64,000 bases of DNA from Bacillus fonticola (GCF_012955605.1 NZ_CP052135.1:1996711-2060710), one strand, 5' to 3'. Counted from the first letter of the stretch, positions 32,985 through 43,034 are shown. Numbers and translations are program-made. Notes: generated by a model not told the origin, from the sequence alone.

Positions 32985-34871
32985 TTATTCAGCTGCATCA
33001 GTGTTGCTATCTCCTTGTCGATCTTCTTCGTAGAAACGGAGAAGATCACCTGAAACGACTGCATCTGAGTAACTTAACTCTTTTTCTGCCTTTTCTATAT
33101 ACGGATCACAAACCGCTGCATCTTCCACGGGTTCTTCCGTTGCTTTATCATAGCAAATACCGCTCGTATATAGGTATTTATCCGTAATGAAAGACCCATC
33201 ACGCAATACGGCAAAATCCAAGCGGTCTTCAGCGAACAAATCCGCTCCAAATTGGATATCATCTTTTGTGTCAATACCTAGCAAATGGAGCAATGTAGGG
33301 CGTAGATCAATTTGACCACCTACCGTATCTATCTGCTTCCCTTCCATGCCAGGGATCCGAATCATTAACGGTACTTGCTGCAATTGGGTAGAAACAAACG
33401 GTGTCACTTCTTTGCCTAGGAATTGTCCCATTGCTTCGTTATGATTTTCTGAAATTCCGTAATGATCAGCGTAAATAACAATAATCGAGTCTTCATACAA
33501 CCCTTCATCCTTTAATTGTTGAATGAAAGTTTTCACCGCTTCATCTTCATAGCGAATCGTTGGAAAATAGCGGTTCAATGTTTCACTGTTCGAATCATAC
33601 TCATCGATCATACGGTCTTCTTCGTCTAGCTCAAATGGAAAGTGATTTGTCAATGTAATGAACTTCGTGTAAAAAGGTTGTTTCATTTCTTTCAAATACT
33701 GAATCGACTGTTCGAAAAACGGTATGTCTTTTAGTCCCCAACCGACCGAATTCTCCTCAGTCACTTCATAATCGGTCAACGAATAGAAACGATCGTATCC
33801 TAACGTGTTGTACATAACATCACGGTTCCAGAAGCTTTTGTTGTTTGCGTGTAAAGTGGCTGTGTAATATCCGTTCTCACCTAGCACTTCTGGTGTTGCG
33901 CGATATTCATTTAAAGCGTTAGTAAAAAAGACGGCACCACGGCTCGATGGATACAACGAATTATCCAAGAGGAATTCACTGTCACTCGTTTTTCCCTGAC
34001 CTGTTTGAGAGTAAAAGTTAGTAAAGTTAAGACTCTCTTCCATAAAGTCATTCAAGAAAGGTGTAATTTCTTCACCGTTGATTTTCTCACCAAATACAAA
34101 GCTTTGCGTGGATTCCAAGCTAATGAGAATGACGTTCTTCCCTTTCGCCACTCCAAACATGTCCTCGTTCGGCTCTTTGTACTCTGCGGAAACATAATTT
34201 TCAATACTGTCAAGTTCACTACCATCAGCAAACGCTCGTTGTGCAGAAGATTTCGACTGCAAATAGGCGTCATAAACAAGATAGTTATAGGTTCCGATGT
34301 TTTTCACTAAAATTTCTCGGTCAAACGTACGCGTCAACAATTCAGGGCGTTCTGTCTCTGCTAACCCTAAGTTAAAGAAGGCAATCGCGACTACAACTAG
34401 AAAATACGCACGACGAGCCATTTTCGTAACAGGGCGATTATGGAAAACTTGTGGCTTTTTCCAAAGAATCCAACCAATAACGAGTAGGTCTATAAAATAG
34501 AGTAAATCTGTCCACATGATTAATTCGTTTACACTGCTTCCAAGGTCCCCCATGTTGCTCGTTTGAAATAATACAGGGAGCGTAATAAAGTCGTTAAAGA
34601 ATCGATAGTACACAATATTTGCAAATAACACTCCCGTTACAATCCACGATACAATGTACATGTATCGATTTCTTCCTGCTCCTTGGAAGAACATACTGAG
34701 TCCAAGAATAAATAAAATAAAGCTCAATGGGTTGATTAGTAATATTAACTCTTGTTTCCAATTTTCAATGGGTATATCAAAGCTAGTTTGATAGGCTACG
34801 TACGTTTTTAACCAAAGCAATAGTACTGCAACGGCTAACAACGTTACTTTAGGAAACGCTCGTGATCTCAT
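32985..34871 (-). CDS. yqgS: Lipoteichoic acid synthase-type phosphoglycerol transferase
   Basis: 628 aa. Five N-terminal membrane helices (first 170 residues) precede a large extracellular sulfatase-fold domain. The catalytic Thr is expected in [10 protein letters not shown], with metal ligands in [10 protein letters not shown] (Glu) and YADHYG (Asp, His). It polymerises glycerol phosphate from phosphatidylglycerol onto a lipid anchor or primes the chain. In B. subtilis YqgS is one of four LtaS paralogues and is linked to sporulation, so the exact role is inferred. Confidence 0.93.
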   Translation of the reverse strand: MRSRAFPKVTLLAVAVLLLWLKTYVAYQTSFDIPIENWKQELILLINPLSFILFILGLSMFFQGAGRNRYMYIVSWIVTGVLFANIVYYRFFNDFITLPVLFQTSNMGDLGSSVNELIMWTDLLYFIDLLVIGWILWKKPQVFHNRPVTKMARRAYFLVVVAIAFFNLGLAETERPELLTRTFDREILVKNIGTYNYLVYDAYLQSKSSAQRAFADGSELDSIENYVSAEYKEPNEDMFGVAKGKNVILISLESTQSFVFGEKINGEEITPFLNDFMEESLNFTNFYSQTGQGKTSDSEFLLDNSLYPSSRGAVFFTNALNEYRATPEVLGENGYYTATLHANNKSFWNRDVMYNTLGYDRFYSLTDYEVTEENSVGWGLKDIPFFEQSIQYLKEMKQPFYTKFITLTNHFPFELDEEDRMIDEYDSNSETLNRYFPTIRYEDEAVKTFIQQLKDEGLYEDSIIVIYADHYGISENHNEAMGQFLGKEVTPFVSTQLQQVPLMIRIPGMEGKQIDTVGGQIDLRPTLLHLLGIDTKDDIQFGADLFAEDRLDFAVLRDGSFITDKYLYTSGICYDKATEEPVEDAAVCDPYIEKAEKELSYSDAVVSGDLLRFYEEDRQGDSNTDAAE

Positions 34872-34953
34872 AAAAATTCTCCTCCCAACATCAACAGAGC
34901 GAAAAATACGGTAAAGTCATTCCAATTTTTTTCTACATGAAAGATCATGGTTA

Positions 34954-34982
34954 ATCTTAATACGTTTTTTACAAAAAGGCAA
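34954..34982 (-). promoter_or_regulatory. Probable sigma-A promoter of yqgS
   Basis: Minus strand TTGCCT (34982-34977), 17-bp spacer, TAAGAT (34959-34954), about 80 bp before the yqgS start. The -10 is weak. Confidence 0.5.
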
Positions 34983-35107
34983 CCAGAATTCACACGTACT
35001 ATTTACAATTTTATGTCTCCCCTTTACACACTACTATAGACGAGCAGACATTAAAAAAGTTTCATTTTTCATCGAACTGTTAAAAATCAGGACAAAAGTA
35101 TGATAAA

Positions 35108-35142
35108 AAAAAAAAACAAGAACCATCCTTCAGTCCCTGTTT
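35108..35142 (-). terminator. Terminator of glcK
   Basis: Minus strand AAACAGGGAC pairs with GTTCTTGTTT (10 pairs, three G-U), and at least eight U follow. The intergenic space 34872-35182 otherwise holds only the yqgS promoter. Confidence 0.78.
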
Positions 35143-35182
35143 CTAGTGTGAGCTTATGTTGTACGTTCTATCGAAAAATTTT

Positions 35183-36160
35183 CTATGCACCAGAATTTTC
35201 AAGCAATAAATACCCTGCACCATATACGCCTGCATCGTTTCCGAGTTGCGCAAAAACAAGGTCCGTCGTGCGCGCTACGTTCGGATACGCAAACTTTTGA
35301 AAGGCTGTTTTCACTGGGTACATGAGCGTATTTCCAGCCTTAGAAACACCGCCTCCAATTACAATTTTCGTTGGATTCAAAGTATTTGCTATGTAGGAAA
35401 GGGCTAGTCCGAGCACTTCCGAAACTTCCTGCACAACTTCGAGTGCAACATCATCTTGTTGCTGGGCATACTGGAAAACAAGCTGACTTGTCATGTCATG
35501 TTCTGAAAGATCCATTACAAATGGGGATAAACTTTCTACCTTGACTGCCTTTGCTCTTTTTTCCTGAGCGATTCGAACAATTCCTGTTGCAGATGCGATC
35601 GTTTCGAGACAACCGGTTTTACCACAATTACACGGAGCTCCCCCCATAGGGATCATCGTCATGTGACCAATCTCACCCGCCGCCCCACCAGCACCGTGAA
35701 CGATGCGATCATTCGCAATCACGCCGCCACCTACGCCGGTCCCAAGCGTAACGCATACAAGATTCGGCTCTCCATCCCCAGCGCCTTTCCACTTCTCACC
35801 TAGAGCTGCGCAGTTGGCATCGTTATCGATTTCTACACGTAATCCAGTGGCTTTTTCCAACTCAATTTGTAATGGAAGGTCGCCCTTCCAGCCGAGGTTA
35901 ACCGCGCCTAAAACGAGACCTTTTTCCTTATCTACAGCACCCGGAGCTCCTACACCAATGCCCAGCACGTCCTGTTTATCCCATCGATGTCGGTGAAGCG
36001 CCTCTTCCACAGTGAGGGCAATATCTTGCACAATATGGCCCCCACCATCACTTTTATTTGTCGGGATTTCCCACTTCTCAATTAACTCCCCTAAAGAGGA
36101 TAACAGGGCGCACTTAATTGTTGTACCGCCCAAGTCAATCGCTACAATTCCCTTTTTCAC
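35183..36160 (-). CDS. glcK: ROK-family glucokinase
   Basis: 325 aa from a GTG at 36160 that overlaps the yqgQ stop. It phosphorylates glucose with ATP. DLGGTTIKCA (residues 9-18) is the phosphate loop, the substrate loop is around EIDNDANCAALGE, GTGVGGGVI follows, and the ROK zinc site EIGHMTMIPMGGAPCNCGKTGCLE (H and three Cys) is intact. Matches B. subtilis GlcK (YqgR) in length and neighbourhood. Confidence 0.96.
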   Translation of the reverse strand: MKKGIVAIDLGGTTIKCALLSSLGELIEKWEIPTNKSDGGGHIVQDIALTVEEALHRHRWDKQDVLGIGVGAPGAVDKEKGLVLGAVNLGWKGDLPLQIELEKATGLRVEIDNDANCAALGEKWKGAGDGEPNLVCVTLGTGVGGGVIANDRIVHGAGGAAGEIGHMTMIPMGGAPCNCGKTGCLETIASATGIVRIAQEKRAKAVKVESLSPFVMDLSEHDMTSQLVFQYAQQQDDVALEVVQEVSEVLGLALSYIANTLNPTKIVIGGGVSKAGNTLMYPVKTAFQKFAYPNVARTTDLVFAQLGNDAGVYGAGYLLLENSGA

Positions 36161-36387
36161 CGTTTTTGTTCCTCCCCTTGCTGGCGATCGTTCTTGCTTT
36201 TCTCTTCTTCGATTGCCTTTCGCAATATATGTACTGCGGATTGAAAGGTGTGCGGCTCTATAATTTGCGCGCGGTATAACTCTTTGACTTCCATCTCCAT
36301 AAGTTCTAAGTTTGCGACACGCTCCCCAACATAGAGAATGGTACCGAACTGCTTTAAGAGTACTTGGACATCATAAATAGTGTTCAT
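36157..36387 (-). CDS. yqgQ: YqgQ (DUF910) small protein
   Basis: 76 aa. It starts MNTIYDVQVLLKQFGTILYVGER, a three-helix family with solved structures but unknown function, always placed before glcK in Bacillus. The C-terminus is highly charged (EEEKSKNDRQQGEEQKR). The stop overlaps the glcK GTG, and the glcK ribosome site lies inside this gene, so the two are coupled. Confidence 0.93.
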   Translation of the reverse strand: MNTIYDVQVLLKQFGTILYVGERVANLELMEMEVKELYRAQIIEPHTFQSAVHILRKAIEEEKSKNDRQQGEEQKR

Positions 36388-36491
36388 GCCAAATTCACCT
36401 CATCTACCTATGAGTATACAAGATTTTGACACGACTCTCCAACGTTTTTGCCGATTCAACACTTCTTGCGATTCCATGCGAATCCAAACCA

Positions 36492-36764
36492 CTGACCAAC
36501 CGCCTTCCGCTTTTCTCTGTCTAGCTCCAGGCGGTAGGGGACCGCACTCGTTTGTGCCCCTCCGCGAAAGTCTGAAGATCGACTTTCCCTCCGGTTCACA
36601 GACGAGCGGGTTCCCCTGACCAACCGCCTTCCGCTTTTCTCTGTCTAGCTCCAGGCGGTAGGGGACCGCACTCGTTTGTGCCCCTCCGCGAAAGTCTGAA
36701 GATCGACTTTCCCTCCGGTTCACAGACGAGCGGGTTCCCCTGACCAACCGCCTTCCGCTTTTCT
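36492..36764. repeat. Two and a fifth tandem copies of a 124-bp GC-rich repeat
   Basis: Units start at CTGACCAACCGCC at 36492, 36616 and 36740 (the third copy only 25 bp). The full units are essentially identical. Each has TAGCTCCAGGCGG and ACCGCACTCGTT...GAGCGGGTTC complementary parts and AAAGTC...GACTTT. The array runs up to the last bases of the spoVAF-like gene. It is unrelated to the GTTGATT repeat family. Reading frames through it are an effect of the repeat. Confidence 0.92.
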
Positions 36765-38232
36765 AACGGTCTGGGTCTTTTGGGTGTAGGAATCTCGGTC
36801 GTCGGTTTTTTAATGGAATGGGTGAGCGTAAAAGCACGTCTCGGAAGGCTCGGTAATTAAACGGAATGAATGGCCATAAATACGGGACATCAAACGAACG
36901 CATGCGAGCAAGTCCCACGATCCATAGCGTAAAAAACACAATAAATCCGTACACGCCGAAGATGGCTGTAGCGATTAGCATAGCAATACGTACAATTCTG
37001 TTCGCTAAACTCAATTCGTAGCTCGGTGTTGCAAACGTCCCAATTGCTGCAATAGATAAATACAAAATTACTTCATTTGTCAGCAATCCGACTTGAACAG
37101 CCACATCCCCTATCATTAACGCCGCAACAAGTCCAAGTGCGGTTGCTAATGCTGACGGGGTATGAATGGCAGCCATCCTCAATACGTCTAGCCCGACTTC
37201 AATAATGAGAAACTGAGCAAGAAGGGGAACCTCTCCTGTTTCTTTCACACCTAGAAAGTCAAGGGGTCCGGGTAATAAATTAGGCTCCGTTGCAAATAGA
37301 TAGTAGAGCGGTAAAAGAAAAATTGATGCCCACACCGCTATAAAGCGTACAAAACGGAGATACGCACCGACGAGAGGTTTGTTTCTATATTCCTCAATGT
37401 GCTGTAGATGATGCCAAAAGGTAGTCGGTGTAATCATTACACTGGGAGAACCATCGACAATGACACACACATGTCCCTCATACAGATGTGCAGCGACCGT
37501 ATCGGGTCTTTCCGTATATCTAACTAAAGGATAGGGATTCCAATGTCTGCCACTAATAAACTCCTCGATCGTCTTTTCGGCCATAGGGAGTCCATCTGTA
37601 TCGATTTGCTGGATGGTATCTTTCACGCTCTGGACAAGATCTTCTTCAGCAATGTCCTCCAAATAACAAATAACGACATCTGTTTGCGACCTTCTTCCAA
37701 TTTGAAAGTACTCCATACGTAATGATTTGTCCCGAACCCTTCTTCTCGTTAAAGCCGTATTAAATACAATCGTTTCGACAAATCCATCGCGTGAGCCTCG
37801 AACTACACGTTCAATGTCTGGTTCTTGTGGACCGCGAGTAGGGTACGTTCTTGCATCAATTACAATCACTTCTGCTATTCCATCAACCACCAATGCCGCC
37901 GGTCCAGCAAGCACTTGATTGACCACATGATTCAAATCGTCGGTTTTTCCAATCTCGATGTACGGAATATACCTCTTCATTAATTTGTCGACAGGATTTT
38001 CGTCCAGCTCATCTGCTGATACACGAAATAGAAACTCCTGTAGATGATGCATGATGTCATCTTTCACGAATCCATCGACTAAAAACAACGCCATATCTCT
38101 TCCGGCATAATGCAAATCTAAACGAATCACATCAAAGCTTTTGTCTACTTGTAACAAGTGATTCAATTGCTCTACATTTTCCTTAATTGAAGAGGAGACA
38201 GGCAGTTTCTCTTGCTCTTTTTGTTTACTCAT
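36763..38232 (-). CDS. SpoVAF/GerA-type spore germination membrane protein
   Basis: 489 aa from the ATG at 38232 (MSKQKEQEKL; GGTGAT site). A cytosolic GerA-type N-domain (about 1-290, with VDGIAEVIVIDARTYPTRGPQEPD and RDGFVETIVFNTALTRRR) precedes about five membrane helices (290-450). Sequence and length fit SpoVAF, a protein of the inner spore membrane, rather than GerAA. SpoVAF genes are normally in the spoVA operon; this one stands alone, so it is an orphan paralogue or relocated. The symbol is left blank for that reason. Confidence 0.85.
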   Translation of the reverse strand: MSKQKEQEKLPVSSSIKENVEQLNHLLQVDKSFDVIRLDLHYAGRDMALFLVDGFVKDDIMHHLQEFLFRVSADELDENPVDKLMKRYIPYIEIGKTDDLNHVVNQVLAGPAALVVDGIAEVIVIDARTYPTRGPQEPDIERVVRGSRDGFVETIVFNTALTRRRVRDKSLRMEYFQIGRRSQTDVVICYLEDIAEEDLVQSVKDTIQQIDTDGLPMAEKTIEEFISGRHWNPYPLVRYTERPDTVAAHLYEGHVCVIVDGSPSVMITPTTFWHHLQHIEEYRNKPLVGAYLRFVRFIAVWASIFLLPLYYLFATEPNLLPGPLDFLGVKETGEVPLLAQFLIIEVGLDVLRMAAIHTPSALATALGLVAALMIGDVAVQVGLLTNEVILYLSIAAIGTFATPSYELSLANRIVRIAMLIATAIFGVYGFIVFFTLWIVGLARMRSFDVPYLWPFIPFNYRAFRDVLLRSPIPLKNRRPRFLHPKDPDR

Positions 38233-38371
38233 AATATCATCACCACATTCCAATCCAGCATTTTCCTCTTCCCATCATGGACAAAACTTCCTTGAAACAT
38301 ACGTGTATGTTCATATTTCCCTTGCTTGTCTCATATGGTGAAATTGACGGAGAGGAAGGGGGTCCCCAAAG

Positions 38372-39247
38372 ATGAATTGGCGATTTATGCACACACTGAC
38401 CTTTTTTATATTTGCATTACTCTTATTAGTTACTGTCCTACTAAAACTACCTACAGGAACAGAGGAAACGATTACGTACTTCCCTAAAGATGAAGAGGCA
38501 TCTTTTAAGAAGACCGAAACAGAAATTTCCCTCCAAAACGAACCGAAGCAGAAGGCGCGTCTCGAATGGAAAGTCAGCTCAACCTTAGATAGGGAAAGCT
38601 ATTTACGACAAGACGTCGGCCTCTTATATCAAGACGGCAGACTCCTTGAAATACTCTCAAAATGGTCTGAAAAGGAAAATAGCATTCAACAAGAAAAGTT
38701 CTTTGAGATCGTTTCACCAAGCTATTTCCAAGCCATTTCATTCCATCATGCTGAACTTCACGAGAGTCAAGATGGCAACATTACCAGTGTGCAAGCTACA
38801 TCCGAAGACTCTTTATATACAATAGCCGAGCCTAACAAAAAAGCTTTTTCATTCGTTGAACCACAAACAGAAGAAGAGACTAAATGGAAAGAGAACTTGG
38901 ACAAGAATACCTATAATTTCTTAAGAAGATCTTGGAATTCCGCTATCCGAACAAAAGACATTCCGATAAAAAACTACACGTTGTATCCCTTGACTGAGCT
39001 ACCACCAGTCAAAGGGAATGCTTTCCCGGGATTGAGCATGGAAAAATCGCAAGAAGTATACGGGAAGCTATGGGAAGGATTGTATAGAAGGTACGTACTC
39101 GGTATTCAAACTGATGTACAAAAAAAAGAATCGCCGCTCGGGAGTACGATTCCTCTCATTGGTGTATCAAAGAATAATGATCATCTTATCGTCATCATCG
39201 TTACAGGTACGGGTGAAAGCATTACCCTTCGTCAAGTGATTGAGTAA
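38372..39247 (+). CDS. Uncharacterised membrane-anchored protein
   Basis: 291 aa after GGAAGGGGG. One N-terminal helix (FFIFALLLLVTVLL, residues 11-24) anchors a polar domain of about 260 residues, probably extracellular. No family recognised; the composition is rich in Glu, Lys and Ser. It is divergent from the SpoVAF-like gene and its last 26 bp overlap the convergent end of yqgP, which is unusual. Related to neither neighbour by visible motif. Confidence 0.7.
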   Translation: MNWRFMHTLTFFIFALLLLVTVLLKLPTGTEETITYFPKDEEASFKKTETEISLQNEPKQKARLEWKVSSTLDRESYLRQDVGLLYQDGRLLEILSKWSEKENSIQQEKFFEIVSPSYFQAISFHHAELHESQDGNITSVQATSEDSLYTIAEPNKKAFSFVEPQTEEETKWKENLDKNTYNFLRRSWNSAIRTKDIPIKNYTLYPLTELPPVKGNAFPGLSMEKSQEVYGKLWEGLYRRYVLGIQTDVQKKESPLGSTIPLIGVSKNNDHLIVIIVTGTGESITLRQVIE

Positions 39248-40769
39248 GCTGCTGTAGAAGCTCTTGGATATCTTCATTATCGCTGTCGAGTGTCTCAGCC
39301 TTCCTAGCAACATCAAGAGCTTCTGGAAAGCGATTTGTCTTTGTATAGAGCACAGCCAGATTGAAATACGCTTCAGTGAAAGTTGGATCCTGTTCAATTG
39401 CCTTTAATAAATGGCCCTCCGCTTGTTTGTAGTCAGCACGCTTTAGCTCAACATAAGCGAGAAAAAAATACGCCTCGCTTGGAACATCTTCTTGATTTGC
39501 AAATGTATCCGAAAGTAACGTATAGGCTTGATCTACTTTTCCTTCTTGAATATACATTTGGGCTAAAGCGACCACTTGGGATCCTTTTGACGCATCGTAT
39601 TCTCCTTCAATTCCTGTCTTAACAAGAAATGGGATAATAAAAAGAAGGATCAACACAGGGACAAGGCGGAGTTTAGACTTTTGCTTCGGAAAATGAACAA
39701 CAGCTGCAATAAGAAAACCGCCAACAAGACCCCCAAGATGCCCTGCATTATCTATGCCAGGAATTGTAAATCCAAACATTAAATTTAACGCCAAAATAAA
39801 CAAGACATTCAGACCCATCGTTCTAAAGAACAGACGCGGTTTGGATACACCTATATATAATAAAGCACCAAAGCAGCCAAAGATTGCACCACTCGCTCCC
39901 GCAGATAAATTCGTGGTAAATGCAAAACTAGCAAGAGAACCTATCACCCCAGCCAATAAATAAATACACGTAAAGCGGATCGTGCCAAAAATTCGCTCCA
40001 CAGCAGTTCCTAAGTAAAAGAGGGCTAACGTATTCATAAGTAAATGTAAAAATCCAATATGAAGAAAAACTGCGGTTAATAATCTCCACCATTCTCCTTC
40101 TAAAATAAGGGGTTGAAATTTCGCACCGTAGCGAATGAGCGTCTCCGTGTTTTGACTGCCCCCATTCCATTCTAAGATAGCAAACATCACAATTTGGATC
40201 GCAATGAATACATAGGTCATTCTTGGTTTTCCATTTTGAAAAAATGATTGCTCTCGTTTCATACGAACATGAGTTACTTGTAACGCTTGCTGCTTACGGT
40301 AAAGAGCCTCAGCCTCTGTTCGTTCTTCTGCATCCTCTAATGAAGGCAGAGATGTACGAAGAAGCTGGGATAAGTGGGCAAGTGTACGCACATCACCTTC
40401 ATTTGTATAAAGAATCGTTACGTTTTCTGCTCCTCTTGTGCTGACAACTGGCTCTTCCAATGGCGGAACCGTGTCATCGACTGGAGGAAGAGGGCAAAAA
40501 TACACATTAACAAATGAGACTTTTCTTTTTCTAGCTTGATCCCGTAACTTCTGCACCATCATATAGGCACGATCTCGATCTCGTAACACTTCTCGTGACC
40601 AGTCAACCTGCCGCGCCACAAGACGAACTACCGGCCTTTTCGGTTCCTCAATTTTCTCAAGCCAAATCTCATGTTCTTGTACATGAGGTGCATCTACAGG
40701 ACGATAACCTTCATTCACAATGAGATGCCTCGCTACCGTCCAAAGTTGATACGATTGTTTGGCGTCCAT
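39222..40769 (-). CDS. yqgP: Rhomboid intramembrane serine protease with TPR tail (YqgP)
   Basis: 515 aa from the ATG at 40769 (MDAKQSYQLW; GGAGGAGAGAGG site); a longer reading to 40877 is unlikely. There is a soluble N-terminal domain (1-175) and a six- or seven-helix rhomboid core with catalytic Ser in SAGASGAIFG and His in DNAGHLGGLVGG. C-terminal TPR repeats (AYFFLAYVELKRADYKQAEGHLLKA, AYFNLAVLYTKTNRFPEALDVA) follow. In B. subtilis it works with FtsH in membrane quality control and magnesium transporter turnover. Confidence 0.95.
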   Translation of the reverse strand: MDAKQSYQLWTVARHLIVNEGYRPVDAPHVQEHEIWLEKIEEPKRPVVRLVARQVDWSREVLRDRDRAYMMVQKLRDQARKRKVSFVNVYFCPLPPVDDTVPPLEEPVVSTRGAENVTILYTNEGDVRTLAHLSQLLRTSLPSLEDAEERTEAEALYRKQQALQVTHVRMKREQSFFQNGKPRMTYVFIAIQIVMFAILEWNGGSQNTETLIRYGAKFQPLILEGEWWRLLTAVFLHIGFLHLLMNTLALFYLGTAVERIFGTIRFTCIYLLAGVIGSLASFAFTTNLSAGASGAIFGCFGALLYIGVSKPRLFFRTMGLNVLFILALNLMFGFTIPGIDNAGHLGGLVGGFLIAAVVHFPKQKSKLRLVPVLILLFIIPFLVKTGIEGEYDASKGSQVVALAQMYIQEGKVDQAYTLLSDTFANQEDVPSEAYFFLAYVELKRADYKQAEGHLLKAIEQDPTFTEAYFNLAVLYTKTNRFPEALDVARKAETLDSDNEDIQELLQQLTQSLDEG

Positions 40770-40975
40770 ACCTCTCTCCTCCCTCCCGGCCACAAATCTC
40801 CAAGGTGCAAAAACAAGCCCCTTTCGTTTCCCGATTTCACTTCTCTTCACTATAGCGTTTCTCAAGGAATGACGCAAAAGAATAACCCTTTACAAACCAA
40901 AAAAGGAAGGGTAAGATTTCCCTTCCAATTCACCAAAGCTTGAGTACGTATGTGGTAATGTTTTAGAGGCATAAC

Positions 40976-41167
40976 CTAAGAAAATGTTGAGCGAAATGCT
41001 CCTTGTAAAAATCGCTCACGCACCCCAGGTATACTAAACGATGTGCGAACAACGAGTTTTCGAGCAACCGAATACGACATAAGCCAGTTTACAATGCGGT
41101 ATCGATAATGATACACACAATAGATAGCTGTAATGAGTGTCACCAAACGAATAAAACGACTTTGCAC
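40976..41167 (-). CDS. yqgO: Small YqgO-like membrane protein
   Basis: 63 aa. The N-terminal hydrophobic segment (FIRLVTLITAIYCVYHYRY) and the motif YRYRIVNWLMSYSVARKLV, then SIPGVRERFLQ, fit the small YqgO-type proteins in this position (between yqgP and yqgN). Function unknown. An AGGGATACTGGTGCAA lies before the ATG. The symbol is based on position and limited motif memory. Confidence 0.62.
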   Translation of the reverse strand: MQSRFIRLVTLITAIYCVYHYRYRIVNWLMSYSVARKLVVRTSFSIPGVRERFLQGAFRSTFS

Positions 41168-41213
41168 CAGTATCCCTCCTTTGTCTATCTATCTTAACCG
41201 TTTGGAGGGATTC

Positions 41214-42002
41214 TTATGTAAGAAGCACAATGTATAGAGAGGCTATCGCACTTACTCCAATAGCGCTTGCGTTCACGACATCATTTGTCATCCATTTCAA
41301 TCCGCGTAGGTACACAGTTCTCTGACCACAGTGTATCCTCGCCTCGGTTTCATTTTTACAAATTAAGCACCTCTGCTTGCGCTGAATAGTCGCACCAAGC
41401 AAGGTATCTAACCACATACCACCCACAGCAAAAAGGAACACGACGATCGCTGCCTCAAGAGAAAAGATCTCAAGCAGAGAAGCTAAAAAAGCAATTGTTG
41501 CAGCTCCCAGTCCCCCGGCAACCGTCCCTAAAACTGTCACACCGCCACTTGTTCCGCGTGGTACCCTTTGTAACGTAAAGACGTGAATCGGTCTCCCTTT
41601 ACTCAGTACACCTATCTCTGAAGCCCATGTGTCGCTGTTTGCAGTAGCTAAGGCACAAACTGCTCCTACATAAAAAACCTCTTCTTGAAAAAGTGTCCCA
41701 TAGAGGGCGAAAAGTGCAGCCCATCCCCCGTTTGCGAGCACTTGATATGCGTCGCGTTGTTCCCCTTTTTCAATATGTTGTGCCGACTCACTTTTTTGGT
41801 CTCGACGGTATAGTGACCAAAAAGAGGATGTGAGGAAAAATGTTGCCAATAGAAGTAACCCATCCAAACCGAGTCCGATCCATACACTGCTTCCGACAAA
41901 AAAAGCCATTAGCGCCCCGCCTACCGTTAAGAGTCGAGCGACGGCGCCTCCGATAGCTACAATAGCAATGAAAAAAACAGAAAGTAATTCGATGCCCTTC
42001 AC
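41214..42002 (-). CDS. DUF92/TMEM19-family membrane protein
   Basis: 262 aa with a probable GTG start at 42002. Six or so hydrophobic segments and the signatures ALATANSDTWASEIGVLS and GTSGGVTVLGTVAGGLGA match DUF92, the family that includes plant VTE6 (phytyl-phosphate kinase). A C-terminal Cys pair (CLICKN) lies in a loop. A CDP-alcohol/polyprenol-phosphate kinase-like activity is possible but unproved. Confidence 0.85.
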   Translation of the reverse strand: MKGIELLSVFFIAIVAIGGAVARLLTVGGALMAFFVGSSVWIGLGLDGLLLLATFFLTSSFWSLYRRDQKSESAQHIEKGEQRDAYQVLANGGWAALFALYGTLFQEEVFYVGAVCALATANSDTWASEIGVLSKGRPIHVFTLQRVPRGTSGGVTVLGTVAGGLGAATIAFLASLLEIFSLEAAIVVFLFAVGGMWLDTLLGATIQRKQRCLICKNETEARIHCGQRTVYLRGLKWMTNDVVNASAIGVSAIASLYIVLLT

Positions 42003-42089
42003 CCTCTCGTATCGAGCTTTAGGTGCTTTGTAACCGTAACTTTTTCACTTACACGACAACTTCACATATATGGTTAAGTACTAAAGGTT

Positions 42090-42635
42090 TCAGTCACTTA
42101 AAACGTGTTGAACAAATTGGTCATGGGGTTCCATAGGTAAAGAAGTAAATAGTTGCTCTTGTAAACAAAGGGCGATGGTTGTCATCTCCGAATGTGCCGC
42201 CAACAACCGATCATAATACCCTCCACCAACACCAAGTCGCTCTCCAGCTTTCGTGAAAGCAACCCCTGGAACGATAAGTAAGTCAATGTGTTCAATAGGA
42301 TATTCCTCTGTTTCATTCACTTTAGGTTCTTTCAAACCAGAGTAGACAACCTCGAGTTGATCAAATTGTTCCAACACAAAAAAACGCATTGTTCGTGTAT
42401 CAGGAAAGCATTTTGGAACAACAACGCATTTGTTTTCCTTCCAAGCTTGCTTAATAATATGTATAGTATCTATTTCGCGAGGCGTGCTTACTGTAACAGC
42501 AACAGTGTGTGATATGTTCCAGAAGGATGAGGTAAAAAGGGCTTGGTGAACCGCTGCCGTCTTCTGTAGACGTTCCTCAGCAGGAATTGCTTTCAACCGA
42601 GTCCATACTTGCCGACGAATTGCTTCCTTGTCCAT
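42090..42635 (-). CDS. yqgN: 5-formyltetrahydrofolate cyclo-ligase
   Basis: 181 aa. It converts 5-formyl-THF to 5,10-methenyl-THF with ATP. The family core LIVPGVAFTKAGERLGVGGGYYDRLL is complete, and N-terminal Lys/Arg residues (KEAIRRQVWTRL) are in the right place. The ribosome site is weak (AAAAAGG). It links with the gcv operon through one-carbon metabolism but is not in an operon with it. Confidence 0.95.
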   Translation of the reverse strand: MDKEAIRRQVWTRLKAIPAEERLQKTAAVHQALFTSSFWNISHTVAVTVSTPREIDTIHIIKQAWKENKCVVVPKCFPDTRTMRFFVLEQFDQLEVVYSGLKEPKVNETEEYPIEHIDLLIVPGVAFTKAGERLGVGGGYYDRLLAAHSEMTTIALCLQEQLFTSLPMEPHDQFVQHVLSD

Positions 42636-42824
42636 CCTTTTTCACTCCTTTTTCAAAAAATGCAGTTTTATTTAAATAGGAAGAAACTCGAAACTCGATA
42701 TGGGCGAATGAGAAAAATTGAATTGATTTTGTATGAGGGGGATAAGAGGTTGGTGACAGACAACGCCGTTCATGTCCATCCATGCGTTGCCTGACCATCC
42801 TTGCTTTTGTAGAGAATGTTCAAA

Positions 42825-43020
42825 AAGTCTGGAATGCGGGGAACACATGCTAAGAGCGCTACGTCCTGTAGCAACGCATGTGTGACTCACATCGTGTGAG
42901 CCTGAATTTCTTCGTCAGCTTGCTCCTCCGCTCCTCACGTATTAACACATACGCTCCGGTGCTCGGAGACTACGCTTCCTTGAACTTCTCGGCTCTTTTT
43001 GTCCTCCTTTTTAAACACAC
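42825..43020. repeat. Possible dispersed intergenic repeat between yqgN and rpmG
   Basis: The 400 bp from 42636 to 43034 has no gene. From about 42825 it is GC-richer, with short complementary arms (GCATGTGTGACTCACA...; CTCACA/TGTGAG) and a C/T-rich segment (GCTTGCTCCTCCGCTCC). It reads like one of the mobile-type intergenic repeats of Bacillaceae, but no second copy is in this window, so it is tentative. Confidence 0.35.
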
Positions 43021-43034
43021 ACTTAAAATACACC

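Noticed and set aside
36400..36747. 115-codon open frame on the minus strand with repeated peptide SRGTNECGPLPP-type blocks
   Set aside because: It lies entirely in the 124-bp tandem repeat and flank; there is no ribosome site and the peptide repeat simply mirrors the DNA repeat.
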